DNA from: Ilex aquifolium
Taxonomy: Eukaryota > Streptophyta > Magnoliopsida > Aquifoliales > Aquifoliaceae
DNA length: 64,000 nt
NCBI GenBank assembly: GCA_951799425.1
Contig: OX637394.1
Span: forward strand, 46,480,142 to 46,544,141
Direction of reading: 5' to 3'
Part shown: piece by piece, positions 23,626-34,049 of the stretch
Position numbering within the stretch: the stretch's first letter is position 1
Layout: each line of letters opens with the position of its first letter
Program-made: the position numbers and the translations under genes
The notes under the pieces: generated by a model
The model's database searches: none
Told to the model about the DNA's origin: nothing
What the model saw: only the letters and a program-made list of their open reading frames with translations

Positions 23626-24396
23626 ATGGCATATAGAGGAAGGGGACGTCTAGGCGGTGGACGGAACAACCAACCGCTACCGGCTTTGGACCAACAAGCC
23701 TATATGGAGGCTATGAGTACGATGGCTGCTAACCTAGCACAGGCAAGTGCCAATTTGAGCCAAGGGGCTCAAGCCATCCAAAGGAGTTTAAGTTCCATGG
23801 GCCATCAACGGCCATGGAAAAAGCAAAAGACATCGAGCCCACAAGAATCATCGGGGCAGGGCCGCGGCTATCAAGGCCAAAGTCAAGGGCAAACCTCCCA
23901 AAGTAGTGGGCACTTCAGGGTCCCCAGCCAAGCGGGGCAGGGGCCATGTTATCATTGTCGCCAAGTGGGGCATAAGAGGAGGGATTGTCCTCAGAGGCAG
24001 GGATCACAGGAGGGGGTTCAAGCCCAAAATCTTTTGTCCCAAGGAGGGAAGAAATTCAAGGGAACGTTTCAAGGAGGCCAGAAGACATGTTTCTATTGTC
24101 GACAACCGGGCCATAGGAGGAAGGATTGCCCCCTGAGGCAAACCTCACAGAGTTCCGAGACTTCTCAATCCCAGTCGTCGGTGGGACTCACACAGGCACG
24201 TGTTGTTCTTCCCTATTCCACTAAGGACCAGAGAAATCAGTCCCAACTACAGGGCGTTGTACAAGTCCCTAGTACGCCACTTGCGGAGACTCCGCAATCA
24301 GACCGAATGAGCCAAGGTATGGGCCAAGGCCAGGAACAAGACTCTGAAGCGACAACATTGGAGACCCAGGAGACAGTCTTTGACGTTACACCATAG
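23626..24396 (+). CDS. Gag-like protein with two CCHC zinc knuckles, copy 2
   Basis: Same 256-aa ORF as at 16,199. One amino-acid difference was seen: Arg becomes Leu in the segment VQVPSTPxAETPQ (CGT to CTT, near 24,283). Both zinc knuckles and the stop are unchanged. As in copy 1, capsid and pol are not visible, and the ORF is followed within 100 bases by the junction to block A. Confidence 0.75.
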   Translation: MAYRGRGRLGGGRNNQPLPALDQQAYMEAMSTMAANLAQASANLSQGAQAIQRSLSSMGHQRPWKKQKTSSPQESSGQGRGYQGQSQGQTSQSSGHFRVPSQAGQGPCYHCRQVGHKRRDCPQRQGSQEGVQAQNLLSQGGKKFKGTFQGGQKTCFYCRQPGHRRKDCPLRQTSQSSETSQSQSSVGLTQARVVLPYSTKDQRNQSQLQGVVQVPSTPLAETPQSDRMSQGMGQGQEQDSEATTLETQETVFDVTP

Positions 24397-24493
24397 AGTG
24401 AGTCGGGAGATCAGGCAACGACCCACGGTACATCACTTATTCCTAATTTATGGGTACACGTGTTATTTGACTTGAGCGTGTCAAATACCGTTA

Positions 24494-27194
24494 TTTTTTT
24501 TTTATATATTTTTTTTAAAAAAGTTCCTTGTATTATGTTTAAGCGTACGGTGTCATTGGTTTTTTTTTTAAAATTTTTTTTTACGGTGCCACCGATTCAT
24601 AACACTAGATTTTTTATTTTTTATGTGAATTTTTTACATTCTTCTTCACCAATTCATGCTAGGACCAATGGTCTGGGTTCATTGCCACGTTATTTTTGTA
24701 GCTAGGTGATTGGGTTGTTGAGGCATGAGAGGGAGAGAGAAAAGGGGAGTGAAACAAGGGTTTCATGGGGAATAAGAAGGGTAAAATTGGCATTTAATAA
24801 AAATTTTGGTATGACATCAGCACTTTTCTGATGGTCAGTAACGAGTGGTTACGGTATGGGGTCTAGGTGAAGAGGATATATAAACTAGAAGGAAGTGCAG
24901 TAAATTTTAGAAAAAGTAAGAGATGTCGTTAAAGATAGACCTATTTAGAGGGGGTGTAAATAAAATTTTTCCAAAAAATATGGGTGTAATCGTTATACCC
25001 GAGGAGGGTTAAAACTTACAATCAAAAAAGTAATCCTATAAAACTTATGGAGTGTGTTTGGATAATCAAGATAGGAATGAATTGCATTTTTTGTATTCTA
25101 ATTCATCCGACCTAAATCCACTCCGACACTTAATTGAATGGATTTTGTATGTTATTCAATCCAAATCATTATTTGGAAGGAACAATTGAATTGAATGGAT
25201 CCCACCTTAGTTTTTATAGATATTTACCATTCTACCCATTTACATATACAATTCAAGAAAAACCAACACTCCCCAAATCCACGAGAACACCATTGAAGAA
25301 GAATAAATCTAAACAACCAACACTCCCTAAATTCACCATAACCGGCAGCACATCCCACCCAGTAAGAAAAAAAAAATCAGATTCCACTATTTCAACAGAA
25401 CAGCGTCCCAGTCCACCCTTCCCCAACGCTTGAGCACTAGTCGGAGAGAGACAGAGAGAGAGAGGAGTTTCTGCAGCTACCCACCCAGCCTTCCCCAACT
25501 AAAAATTTGTTAATGATGGGAAATTGGTGGTCTTAAATCTAACTTTTTAAACCCATCTCGCAGGTTTTTTTTTTTTTTTTGGATTTTTGGAGATCAAAGT
25601 GGTAGAAAAATGTGGAATCTAAACAATTGGAAGATTGTTCTTCGTCGGCTGACGGCGATGACAACAAGGGTAACGAGATTGGATCCGTGTCAAATTCGAG
25701 CTCATTAGCGGTGGTAATTGAAGATGGTTCAGAAGAAGAAGACGGAGAAAACGGGTGTGTTTCGTCGCGTATGATGCACTTTAACCACCCAGAAGCTTCG
25801 CCTGCATTGACGAGTTGTTGTAGGAAAATGAGAAGGATTGCTTTGGGTAAGGACAATATCTACAAACAAGAGGGGTAAACATGTCTTTTTGTATGGTTAA
25901 CCGGCTAGGAAGGTTTGTAACCGATGGGGAGGTGGGTTAAATTTAACCCGTGTAGCTTGGATAAAAAAGACTGTAGCACCCGGGTCAAGGTACCTGTTTG
26001 CAATTTAGATGCAAATCCCAATACTTGACTACCTCACAAAGCCTCGTAGTTCACATTCAGTTACAACAAATCAAAGACCAACCAAAAACTAACAACAACA
26101 ACAAAAAACAGAAATACCTGAAAGCAGTGTAGTTAGAGAACCCCACAGCAGAGACCATAACTCTGATTGAAGCAGCTGCAAATAAACACTGCCCAATCCT
26201 CCGAGTGAACCACTCATAGCATTAAACCCATCAAAGAAACAGAAATATCTCAACCATAAACTGACAAATTCATATTATGCTTGAAAATCCATGTAGAAAG
26301 CAGGATAATATTCATTTGTCACCAGATTCTGTACAATTTTTTCTTATAGTTAATGAGTTCAGACTGATCTAAAGGTGAACAAAGCATGCAATATAGCTTC
26401 TGGTAAATTAATTCACAGTATGAATATGCATAAAAAAAATAAAAAAAAATCAATTCATCGTACAAGAAGGAAATACTGGTCAAGTAATGGAATGAAGTGT
26501 ATCGAAAGAATTTAATGTTTTTCATAAAGACATGTTGGTAGGCTTCAGTAAGGATTCACATTCTAGTTCTCACGCAAGAGAAACTCAAATGAAGCAAAGG
26601 AAAATAAAAATGTTTTGATGAACCAATACGAAATTTCAGTCATGGAAATAAATCCACTCAAATGAAGCTAGACACAATAAAGACTCCAGCTTCAGTGTGG
26701 TTTTTGCAGAACCGTCTAGCAATTTATTCCACAATCCTTCGGAACTTCTGCATAACAAGATTCCCTCAAAAAACTTTTGGGCATTTTCCCTCAAAGCTAC
26801 TCAATGCAAACCCACATATCAAGCTCAACAATCCGTCAAACAGACAAATGCTTGAGTTCACAAATGAGGTTTTCATCAAACAGATGTCCCTTGAGGACAA
26901 TCTATAAAAGAAAAATTACAATCAGTAGTTAAAAAAAAAAAAACTGAAAGTGCAAACAAAATGGAGGACAGCAAAACTCTTTGAGAGATTTCGTCGAACA
27001 CGTGGTGGTCGAGGTGGGTGTATGGCTGGGGGCCGAGGCTAATGCGAGAGATAAATGGGGGTTAAAAGAGGAGCAAACCACGAAAGAGAGATACCTGAGG
27101 GTCGCTGGCGAGGAGAGCGTTGCCGGTTTTGTTTCGCAGGACAAAGACAGTGGACAGAGGCGTGGCGATAGAGAGACCTGGCTGGTTGTTGCTG
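24494..27194 (+). repeat. Tandem unit, partial copy 3 (block A only)
   Basis: Matches 17,067-19,767. At 27,194/27,195 it continues into kinase upstream sequence rather than the LTR, so it shows the uninterrupted state of the LTR target. It is the copy most similar to the left inverted arm; both have TCCGACC at the site (25,106) where units 1 and 2 have TCCCACC. Confidence 0.93.
26118..26215 (-). pseudogene. CASP-like fragment, unit 3 copy
   Basis: Fourth copy of the fragment (coordinate sum 29,637 with the left copy). It matches the unit 1 and 2 copies at the two positions in this area where the left arm has its own substitutions. Confidence 0.5.
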
Positions 27195-27339
27195 CTCGCT
27201 GGATTTGTGGTTGTTGTGGTGGCAGGATCGGGACTCTGTGGTGGCTACTGCCGGCGGCGGGTGGCTGAGAGAGAGGAAGGACGACAGAGTCGATGGCAAG
27301 AGAGAGAGGATCTGATGAGAGGGAGTGTTGTTAGCCACA

Positions 27340-27475
27340 ATTGATGAATGAGAATGGGGGGAGGCAGAGTGGCGAGTGAAATAGAAAGCCGGTTGGAGGC
27401 AAATTTTTTGGATTGACTCAGCAAAAATAGCTAAAAAATGCCATTTGTTGAGCCGGTTGGAGTTGCTCTAATACC
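27340..27475. repeat. MITE-like remnant upstream of the kinase gene
   Basis: Contains two copies of AGCCGGTTGGAG and ends GGAGTTGCTCTAATACC, the pattern of the common plant repeat whose other strand reads AGAGCAACTCCAACC. Mirror copy at about 2162-2297. No clear target duplication is seen. Confidence 0.45.
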
Positions 27476-27772
27476 ACCCGGTAGATGGTATTCATTAAAG
27501 TCATGTACAATGGGTAAAAGTTACTGTACAAACTGGGTCGGCATTATAACCCGAAAAATAGTACTGCACATAAAATGTCAACCAAACAAGGTAATAAGTG
27601 GGCCCCAGGTACTATTTACTCTATCCCACTTCCTAATACATCATATATCCGACAAACAAACATGTTCATACTTACACGAAAAAGGAATATGTATTTATAT
27701 ATAGTTTAATAAAAAATAATTGGTGAATATGTAAATCTTTATAAAATTCATGGGTAAAATGGTAAAATGTGT

Positions 27773-27895
27773 GTTTCCATCACGTTTGTTAGCCGACCAA
27801 CACTGACAGGGATGTCAATGAAATTTCAGAAAAAGTAGGGAATGTCATTGAAAATAGACCTATTTAGAGGGGGTGTAGATGAAATTTTCCCATAT
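27773..27895. repeat. Dispersed motif shared by kinase promoter and block A
   Basis: The segment around ATAGACCTATTTAGAGGGGG occurs here and, diverged, in each block A (about 10,054-10,122, 17,481-17,549 and 24,908-24,976), with mirrored copies at 1741-1864 and 4670-4731. It is probably one end of an old dispersed transposon present twice in this locus. It lies within about 230 bases of the kinase ATG, so it may contribute promoter sequence. Confidence 0.55.
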
Positions 27896-28001
27896 TTTTT
27901 CGACGTGGTGGTAAACGTGAAAAACTTGACGGGCGCGTAAACGTGAGAGTGGATTGAATGAAAAAGGCTCGATTAGGGTTCGGATTCGGAGGAAGGGCGC
28001 C

Positions 28002-31000
28002 ATGAAGACACAGTGCAAAGAGCCGACCCTGAAATTAGATCGATTCGGGTGAGAGTTTAGTCGTTTTGAAGATCTCTAGAATTTTTTTTGTTCTTCGAAC
28101 TGTTGAAATTCCATCCCCTATGGTGTTTCAATTTTACGAAGTCCGTTCAAATCTTTGATCGGACTGCAAATTTCCTTTGTTAATTTAAGTTGATGCTATT
28201 GTGAATTTTAATTGTTGTTTATCGAATTAAAGAGAAATTGTATTGACCTGTTACTTATATATATATATTGTTTTATGTTAAAGAAAAAGGTTTCGACGAC
28301 CGAAACCTCAACGATGTTCGTATGCGGACCTGGAAAAATTCACTGACGGTTTCAGCGAAGAGAATTTCATCGGAAAATTCCAATTCGGCAAAGTTTTCCG
28401 AGGTGATGATGTCGAGAGATTGTTACCAACTCCTTTGATTGTGAAGATTTGGGATCATGAAGGAGATAACGAATTCAGATTTAGAGTATGATTCGTAATC
28501 CATCGTCTCTTTCTCTCTCCCCTCTATTGCCATTAAATTACCAGATTATTATTAGGCATGTTTGCTCGCTTCTAAGTTTGAAGGTTCTCATCGTTTGCCT
28601 AATGCTGCTTATACTGTTCACGTTGATTAGGATGAACTCATGTTACTTCAGCATGAAGCATTCGGCTTCCATCCAGGTTTGGTCAAGTTGTATAAATGCT
28701 GCTGTGAAGGTGATACACTCGCTATTGTCTATCTTCTCCGGCCAAATGAGGACGTGCCCTATGCTCTCAAGCCAATCGGTACTGTTGCTAACCTTGTGCT
28801 TGAAGGTATATTTTTCTTCTTGTGAATTTTGTCTGACTTTTACTTACATACAATGTGATACGATTGGATATCATTACATATTTGTGGTTTGACACTTTCT
28901 GCTTCAATGTCAGGAACTAAAATTGTAAAGAATACTTTAAAACTGTTGTAACTAGTGAAAATGGAATTTGTCTCTATTACATTAGACAGCAAAATTCATA
29001 TATTATTTAGTTAAGGATTGGACTTGGTTCTGAAGGAGGTACTGTAGTGTCAGTTTCGACTAAATAGGGAGTATCTTCAACTTATTTGGGTCAAGTTACA
29101 ACTGAATGAGGGTCAAGTTATGAAAAAAAAATAGTATCGATCTGAAATAACTTCTTTTTATCGTAATTTCACCAGGTTAAATTGTAACCTCACCCCTTTA
29201 TAGCATATATGATACAGCACGGTACTGAATTTTTGTTTTTTGATACCGTAGGCGAACCTGAGGCTACATTGTTCTATGGGCTTTTTGCTTCTCAATTTTT
29301 TATCTTACAGAGTTGTGAAAAACTATAATGTGGAGGTGTAATCATATTTCTTTTGACTGTTTGTAGATTTTAACCTATGGTTTTTGTTGCATTTGTAGAT
29401 AGTTTTACTTGGCTGTGGAGAATCAAGGTTGCTCTTCGGTTTGCTTTTCTCGTCAAATTGTTGCATGGCCAAAATTCAATACGCATGTCTCTTCTGATTC
29501 GCAACATAAGTGCTGCTCATATCATGCTGGATGTGGTTTGTTTTGGCTTTATTCTTTTCTTCTTTTTTTCTTTTTCTTTTTTTTGTTTGTTTTTATAATT
29601 TCTGTTTTCTTTTTTTTTTTCTTGGGAGTGATACTGTATGTATACATTACACAACATCGTGAACTATATTGACATGCAGGATTACAACCCAACATTGTTT
29701 GATTTTGGCATGGTTTCTGGTGGAATTTTCCCTGATAGAACTGTGGCTTCTTGTGACTATCTCGATTGGTGCTATGGGTATATTGATCCAAACTATAGTT
29801 TTGCAGGTAAGCTAACTGTATTCGTTTACATTCTTTTGTCATGCCCGTACTAGTTACTAGTTATTATCATCATTCTTTATATTGTGGTACTAGAATGATC
29901 AGAGAAAACATGGTAGAGAAGATTCAAATGGAGAAGCAAAACTATGCAGGCTCTATACTTAGTGTGTTGCCCAATGTTCTATGATGTCGCTATATGCTTA
30001 ACTCTTCCGTCATGCCCGGTTTCTTTGATCTAGCCTAACATGACTTCCAACTTAGATTCCTGCAACAATACAACAACACTAACCAAACAACAAAATCAGG
30101 TCTAACCCTAACAAGAAAACCTTTAATTGAAGCTCTCTTTCCCCAAGATCCTAACTCCCTAATATTCCAACTAACAATTTTCATGGCAAACTATGTCTCC
30201 CTCTGTAATTTTACTATAGTCCCCCACACTTAGTTATTTCTTGATTTTAAATTTTTTAGTTCTCTAACCGACCTTTTCTTCCTCACAATCCTCGTATCCC
30301 TCTTATTTTAACCTTTATTTATTGAAGACTCCCCATCCGCGTATCTCACACCCCCAAAGCATTTTTTTCTTTCATATTTCATTTTCCTTTCTTGCATCTT
30401 TCTTTCTATCCATAGGTCGGCTTTGTGCAGATAGATGTTTGCCGGGGGAGATTGGTGCTCCTTGGGGTATGCCCTTCTAGTGGGTTGTTCCCTTTTCTGT
30501 CTTTTCCATTAGGAATTCTCAAAATTATCCACTTTTCATCAAACACAATACATTTAGTTTAATCACTATTGTCATGTCTTAATCTTGACCTCACCCCATT
30601 CCCTTCTCCACCACAACACACGATAGCTCTTGTGATGCAACATTTAAAGCCAACTCAAATTTTGGTCACAAAGGCCTACTTGAGGGAGGGACAACTAAGA
30701 GAGAGCCCCCCCCCCCCCAAAAAAAAAAAAAAAACTGGAGAAACAAGATCAGAAGAAGACAAATCCTCTTAGAAGACACCGTCACCGAAGAAGTTTGAGG
30801 TTTACCATGATCTTCCAAAGTGAAAGGAAAAGCTTGAGGAATCAACTCACAAGTTTGACCTACCCCATGATGTCCTTTAATATGTGCTCAACTCAATCGA
30901 AAAATTTGTGTAGCATCGCCATAAATCTCATATAAACCGGAATCACCACCAATATTGCTCCGGTGTGTCAAATTCGTCGAGCTACTACCAGTCATCTTCC

Positions 31001-32763
31001 AAATTTAGCAGCATTTTGTATATCGGAGTTATCTTCCTCGACCTCCAAGACAAACCGTCGTTCCCGTCTTGCAAACCGACATCCCTTATCTCAAATTCTT
31101 CTCTAGGGCTCTTGCGTTCGTCATTCTTTCCACTGATAGTGTGTCTCAAAACTTCCATCAACTGATAGATCCTTCACCTTCATTTTCGCATGGGAAATTC
31201 AATCAAAAGGATCTTTTTGAGCATCAACTTTCATTTTTTTATTCTAAAAACCTCCCCGTTCTATGGACGGGGCCTTGGTCATAGGGCAAAAAACATGTCT
31301 TAATTAGTCCTCTTTGGGCTGATTAAAGTCCACACAAGGAAAGCTCAGATTTTGACGATCCAAATCCCGCTCGAAGCTCCCCAAGTAATGCCTGATTTCT
31401 CCATTATCCAAATGGAGACCTTTTTAAAAATTCAGATCTCTATTAAAAGCCCGATTGTCTCAGGAATTAGAGCAATCAAGGGCCTTATTTCATCCATTAA
31501 TAGCTCCACACCAGTGGGGTCCGTACAGCCTCTGTTGTTCATAGCTCCTGAGTCTTCATTGGTTCGAGAAAACCCTAATTTTAATGGGAGAAATTTTCCC
31601 ATAAAAATCGACATCGAAAGATGTCTTGAGAAACCCGGATTGTGGCTTGTGGACTCGAATTCTAGCTTGATACAGATTCGTGCAATTCTCAGTTTGACAA
31701 CCAATATCGATAAACCCACCACAATAATCGCGAATCTTCTTCATGGTGCTATACCACAACTGGAATGGTAGACCTGCAATTACAATCCACCCTCCCAAAA
31801 ATGACACTCTGCATCTAGTTGAATTTGACTCTTGGCAGCCATCTCTGTTGGTTCACCATAGCAGAGTCTTCTAGGTAACGGTTTTCACACCTACAAATTT
31901 CCTCTGCCTGTGTGATATCTTCACATAAGAAAGTGGTTTTGCCTGTTTGAAAAGATTGCAATTTAGGCAAAATGCAAAATTCTTTTTTCTGGATGAGTAT
32001 AATACAAAATATTGGGGCTAAAGAAGAGAAACCATGGTTTAAAAACTCTTGTATTTCGCTCAGGAAAGAGAAGAGGATTGACATTCATAAAATCTTCCGC
32101 TTGAAACTTGCAGTTCCCATCCCGGAATCATGTACAAAACAAATTCTGGTATATTTGCGTTTCTGAAATGCTTTTCCTTCTAACGTCTGCATCTCTTGGT
32201 CAATGGTCAGATTTGGATTCAACATCTTTTGTGTGCTTGTGTTCTGAATCTATAGTTCTTTGCAACATAGGAAATTGGGCCCTGCCTGACATTATCCCTG
32301 TAATCAATCATTGGGCTATTATTCTCCCCTAGTGCTTTTTCGTTTTCAAAAATAATATGTTTTTTATAATGTTCGCTGAATGATTAACCTCGAGAATCTG
32401 TTGGCAGGTGGATGGTCGGAAAAAAGTGACGTATTTGCATTTGGCGTGTTACTTCTGATGTTGATTACCAAAAGAGTCCACAAGGAGAAAGGCAGATTGA
32501 ATGTGGATGAACCTTTTCTTCACCAGTGGGCCCAGAGCCAATACACAGAAAAAAAGTCCATCATGGGTAACTGCTCACTTGTGCACCACAGCTTGGAGGC
32601 TGGTCCAAAGTTTGTTTCAAGTGACGGACCTCGGATTACAAAGATAGCAATGCAATGTGTGGAATATGATCCATCAAGGCGACCAACAATGAAGCAAGTT
32701 GTGAGTTATCTGCTTAAGTTGGGTGTTGTCCAGGATAATGCTCGACATCTTGGTTTCGCATGA
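28002..32763 (+). CDS. Predicted receptor-like-cytoplasmic-type pseudokinase, six exons, 347 aa
   Basis: Exons: 28002-28048, 28284-28485, 28631-28805, 29399-29535, 29680-29806, 32408-32763. All introns are GT/AG and the phases close to exactly 348 codons. There is no signal peptide or transmembrane segment, so it is probably cytoplasmic. Kinase landmarks: the glycine loop GKFQFG (46-51) lacks the middle Gly; LIVK places the ATP-site Lys at 70; the catalytic loop reads IRN (175-177) instead of HRD, followed by ISAAH; DFG is kept (195-197); GYIDPNY is at 220-226; the C-lobe has SDVFAFGVLLLML and RRPTMKQVV. Loss of the catalytic Asp predicts no phosphotransfer and a scaffold or decoy role. HRN-type loops occur in the ZED1-related family of immune pseudokinases, but membership here is only a guess. 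Exon 1 is the least certain part. Confidence 0.82.
30480..32170 (-). pseudogene. DUF4283-type retroelement ORF fragment in kinase intron 5
   Basis: On the minus strand from about 32,084 down, frames read TGKTTFLCEDITQAEEICRC, then GGWIVIAGLPFQLW, then GGFIDIGCQTENCTNLYQAR. This is the layout of the DUF4283 domain found in LINE-type and gag-like plant retroelement ORFs: a hydrophobic GGW..GLPFxLW core followed by GGF-D and an Arg-rich strand. The frame shifts around 31,560-31,720 and no zinc knuckle or reverse transcriptase follows, so it is a fragment. It lies antisense in the 2.6-kb intron 5 and would be spliced out. Positions 30,480-31,200 give no further domain. Confidence 0.6.
30705..30735 (+). 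repeat. C-run followed by A-run
   Basis: About 11 C followed by about 15 A in kinase intron 5. Low-complexity sequence, prone to length error. Confidence 0.85.
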
Positions 32764-32865
32764 AGGCTTTCTGTTTATGCAGTTTATATATATAGCAAGC
32801 TTTGGTAAACGTTAACACTGGTTTCTGAAGAATGGATAAACACCTGACCGCTCATTTTTGTTTTA

Positions 32866-34049
32866 CTAGCAATGCAATACGTCTGTTGCACGTAAATAAT
32901 TTTTATATACAAAATATTAATAAAAAGTATTAGATATATGTATATCTACATTAAATATAATCTCAAGTTTATCAAAAATTATATCTTTATCGCTCGCATT
33001 ATAGTATAAAATTAGAAAAATAGTGTCTGTTCCTAGCGATTTGTCGTTTTCACTATAAGAAAAAAAAAAATTTCATTTGATTAGGTTTCAGTTTATAATT
33101 CATTGAATAAAATGATAATAATAATTGTCAATTCTAATCAATGCCTATTATAATAAGAAATTAGTTAGGTCAATAGGGATAAAATAGAAGGTGAATAACA
33201 CTTTGAGTCTCTAAAGTATGCGTTTTTTTATCAATTTTGTCATCAATATATGAATTTTATCAATTTAGTCCATAAATATTTAATTCTTGTTTAAATGGTC
33301 TTTAACCAGACAGTTCATTAAGTTTTTTACCGGAAGTGATAGTGTCACATGACCAGTACGTGACCACTTATGTCGAAAACTTAATAAATTGTTTGTATAT
33401 ATATCATTTAAACACTAAATATTTTAGAGACTAAATTAACAAAATTGATACAATGAGAACCAAACTGATAAAATATGCATATTTGAGGGACTAAAAGTGC
33501 TATTAACCCTAAAATATAATATGCTACTCTATAATATATATATATTTTAAAAGAATATTAAAATTCTAAAATTCAAGTTTTACTTAAAAATACGCTATAA
33601 TTTTTTTTTATTTAAACTTTTAATAAAACATAAAAAGTTTACTGGAATTGAATACTTATGTTAATTTAACATAAAAGATTATTTTTTATCTTAAAAATGA
33701 AATGGTTGAAATTTTGGATAAAAAAATACACATATACAAACATAATGTTATCTTATTAGATTGATGAAGTTTTTGTAGATTTTTTGAACGTTTTATTCAA
33801 CTATAGTAATGCATATATTTTTAAGGGTAACTTGGTCAATTGAAAATTTTCATTAATATTGATATTTATACATAGTAAATAGAGAATTAAAAGAGATGTT
33901 ATGGGCAATTTGGAGATTTAAACACATAAGTATATGATAGTAATTTAGATATTCAACTACAGAAGGATAGTGTAGTATTTAAAATTCTTTATAAGAGTAA
34001 AATAGTGAATCAAAAGTTTTTCATTTTAAGGTACTTTTATTAGTATAAT
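32866..34049 (-). mobile_element. Non-autonomous Helitron-like element
   Basis: On the minus strand the 3' end reads GTGCAACAGACGTATTGCAT then TGCTAG followed by T, with a GC-bearing hairpin before CTAG. The 5' end is about 34,049 (TACTAATAAAAGTACC), close to the TCTATACTACTAATAAAA starts of related elements but lacking a clear TC. The interior is AT-rich without coding potential. It begins about 100 bases past the kinase stop codon, so it may overlap the 3' UTR. Confidence 0.55.

Larger units (their letters stand above)
17067..24493 (+). repeat. 7,427-bp tandem unit, copy 2
   Basis: Direct repeat of 9640-17,066. The join between copies (GTGTCAAATACCGTTA followed by T10) fuses the end of the gag region to the interior of the block-A minisatellite. 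Where the uninterrupted minisatellite is present (9623-9640), the sequence is GTGTTACCGTTTT, so TACCGTT is shared across the junction. Confidence 0.95.
24494..29636. repeat. Outer right arm of the inverted duplication
   Basis: Reverse complement of 1-5143. Homology still holds at the left edge of the window (29,636), so the duplicated segment is longer than can be seen. It includes exons 1-4 of the kinase-like gene and its whole upstream region. Confidence 0.93.

Noticed and set aside
25612..25878. Acidic 88-aa ORF repeated in each block A (also 3759-4025, 10,758-11,024, 18,185-18,451)
   Set aside because: It begins at GTG after an in-frame stop, has no ATG before its last third, and matches no domain I know. 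Its coding-like look may reflect an old exon, but the evidence is too thin to call a gene.
26662..26907. 81-aa ORF starting at an ATG in block A
   Set aside because: It is antisense to the exon-like segment on the other strand, with no domain or codon support.
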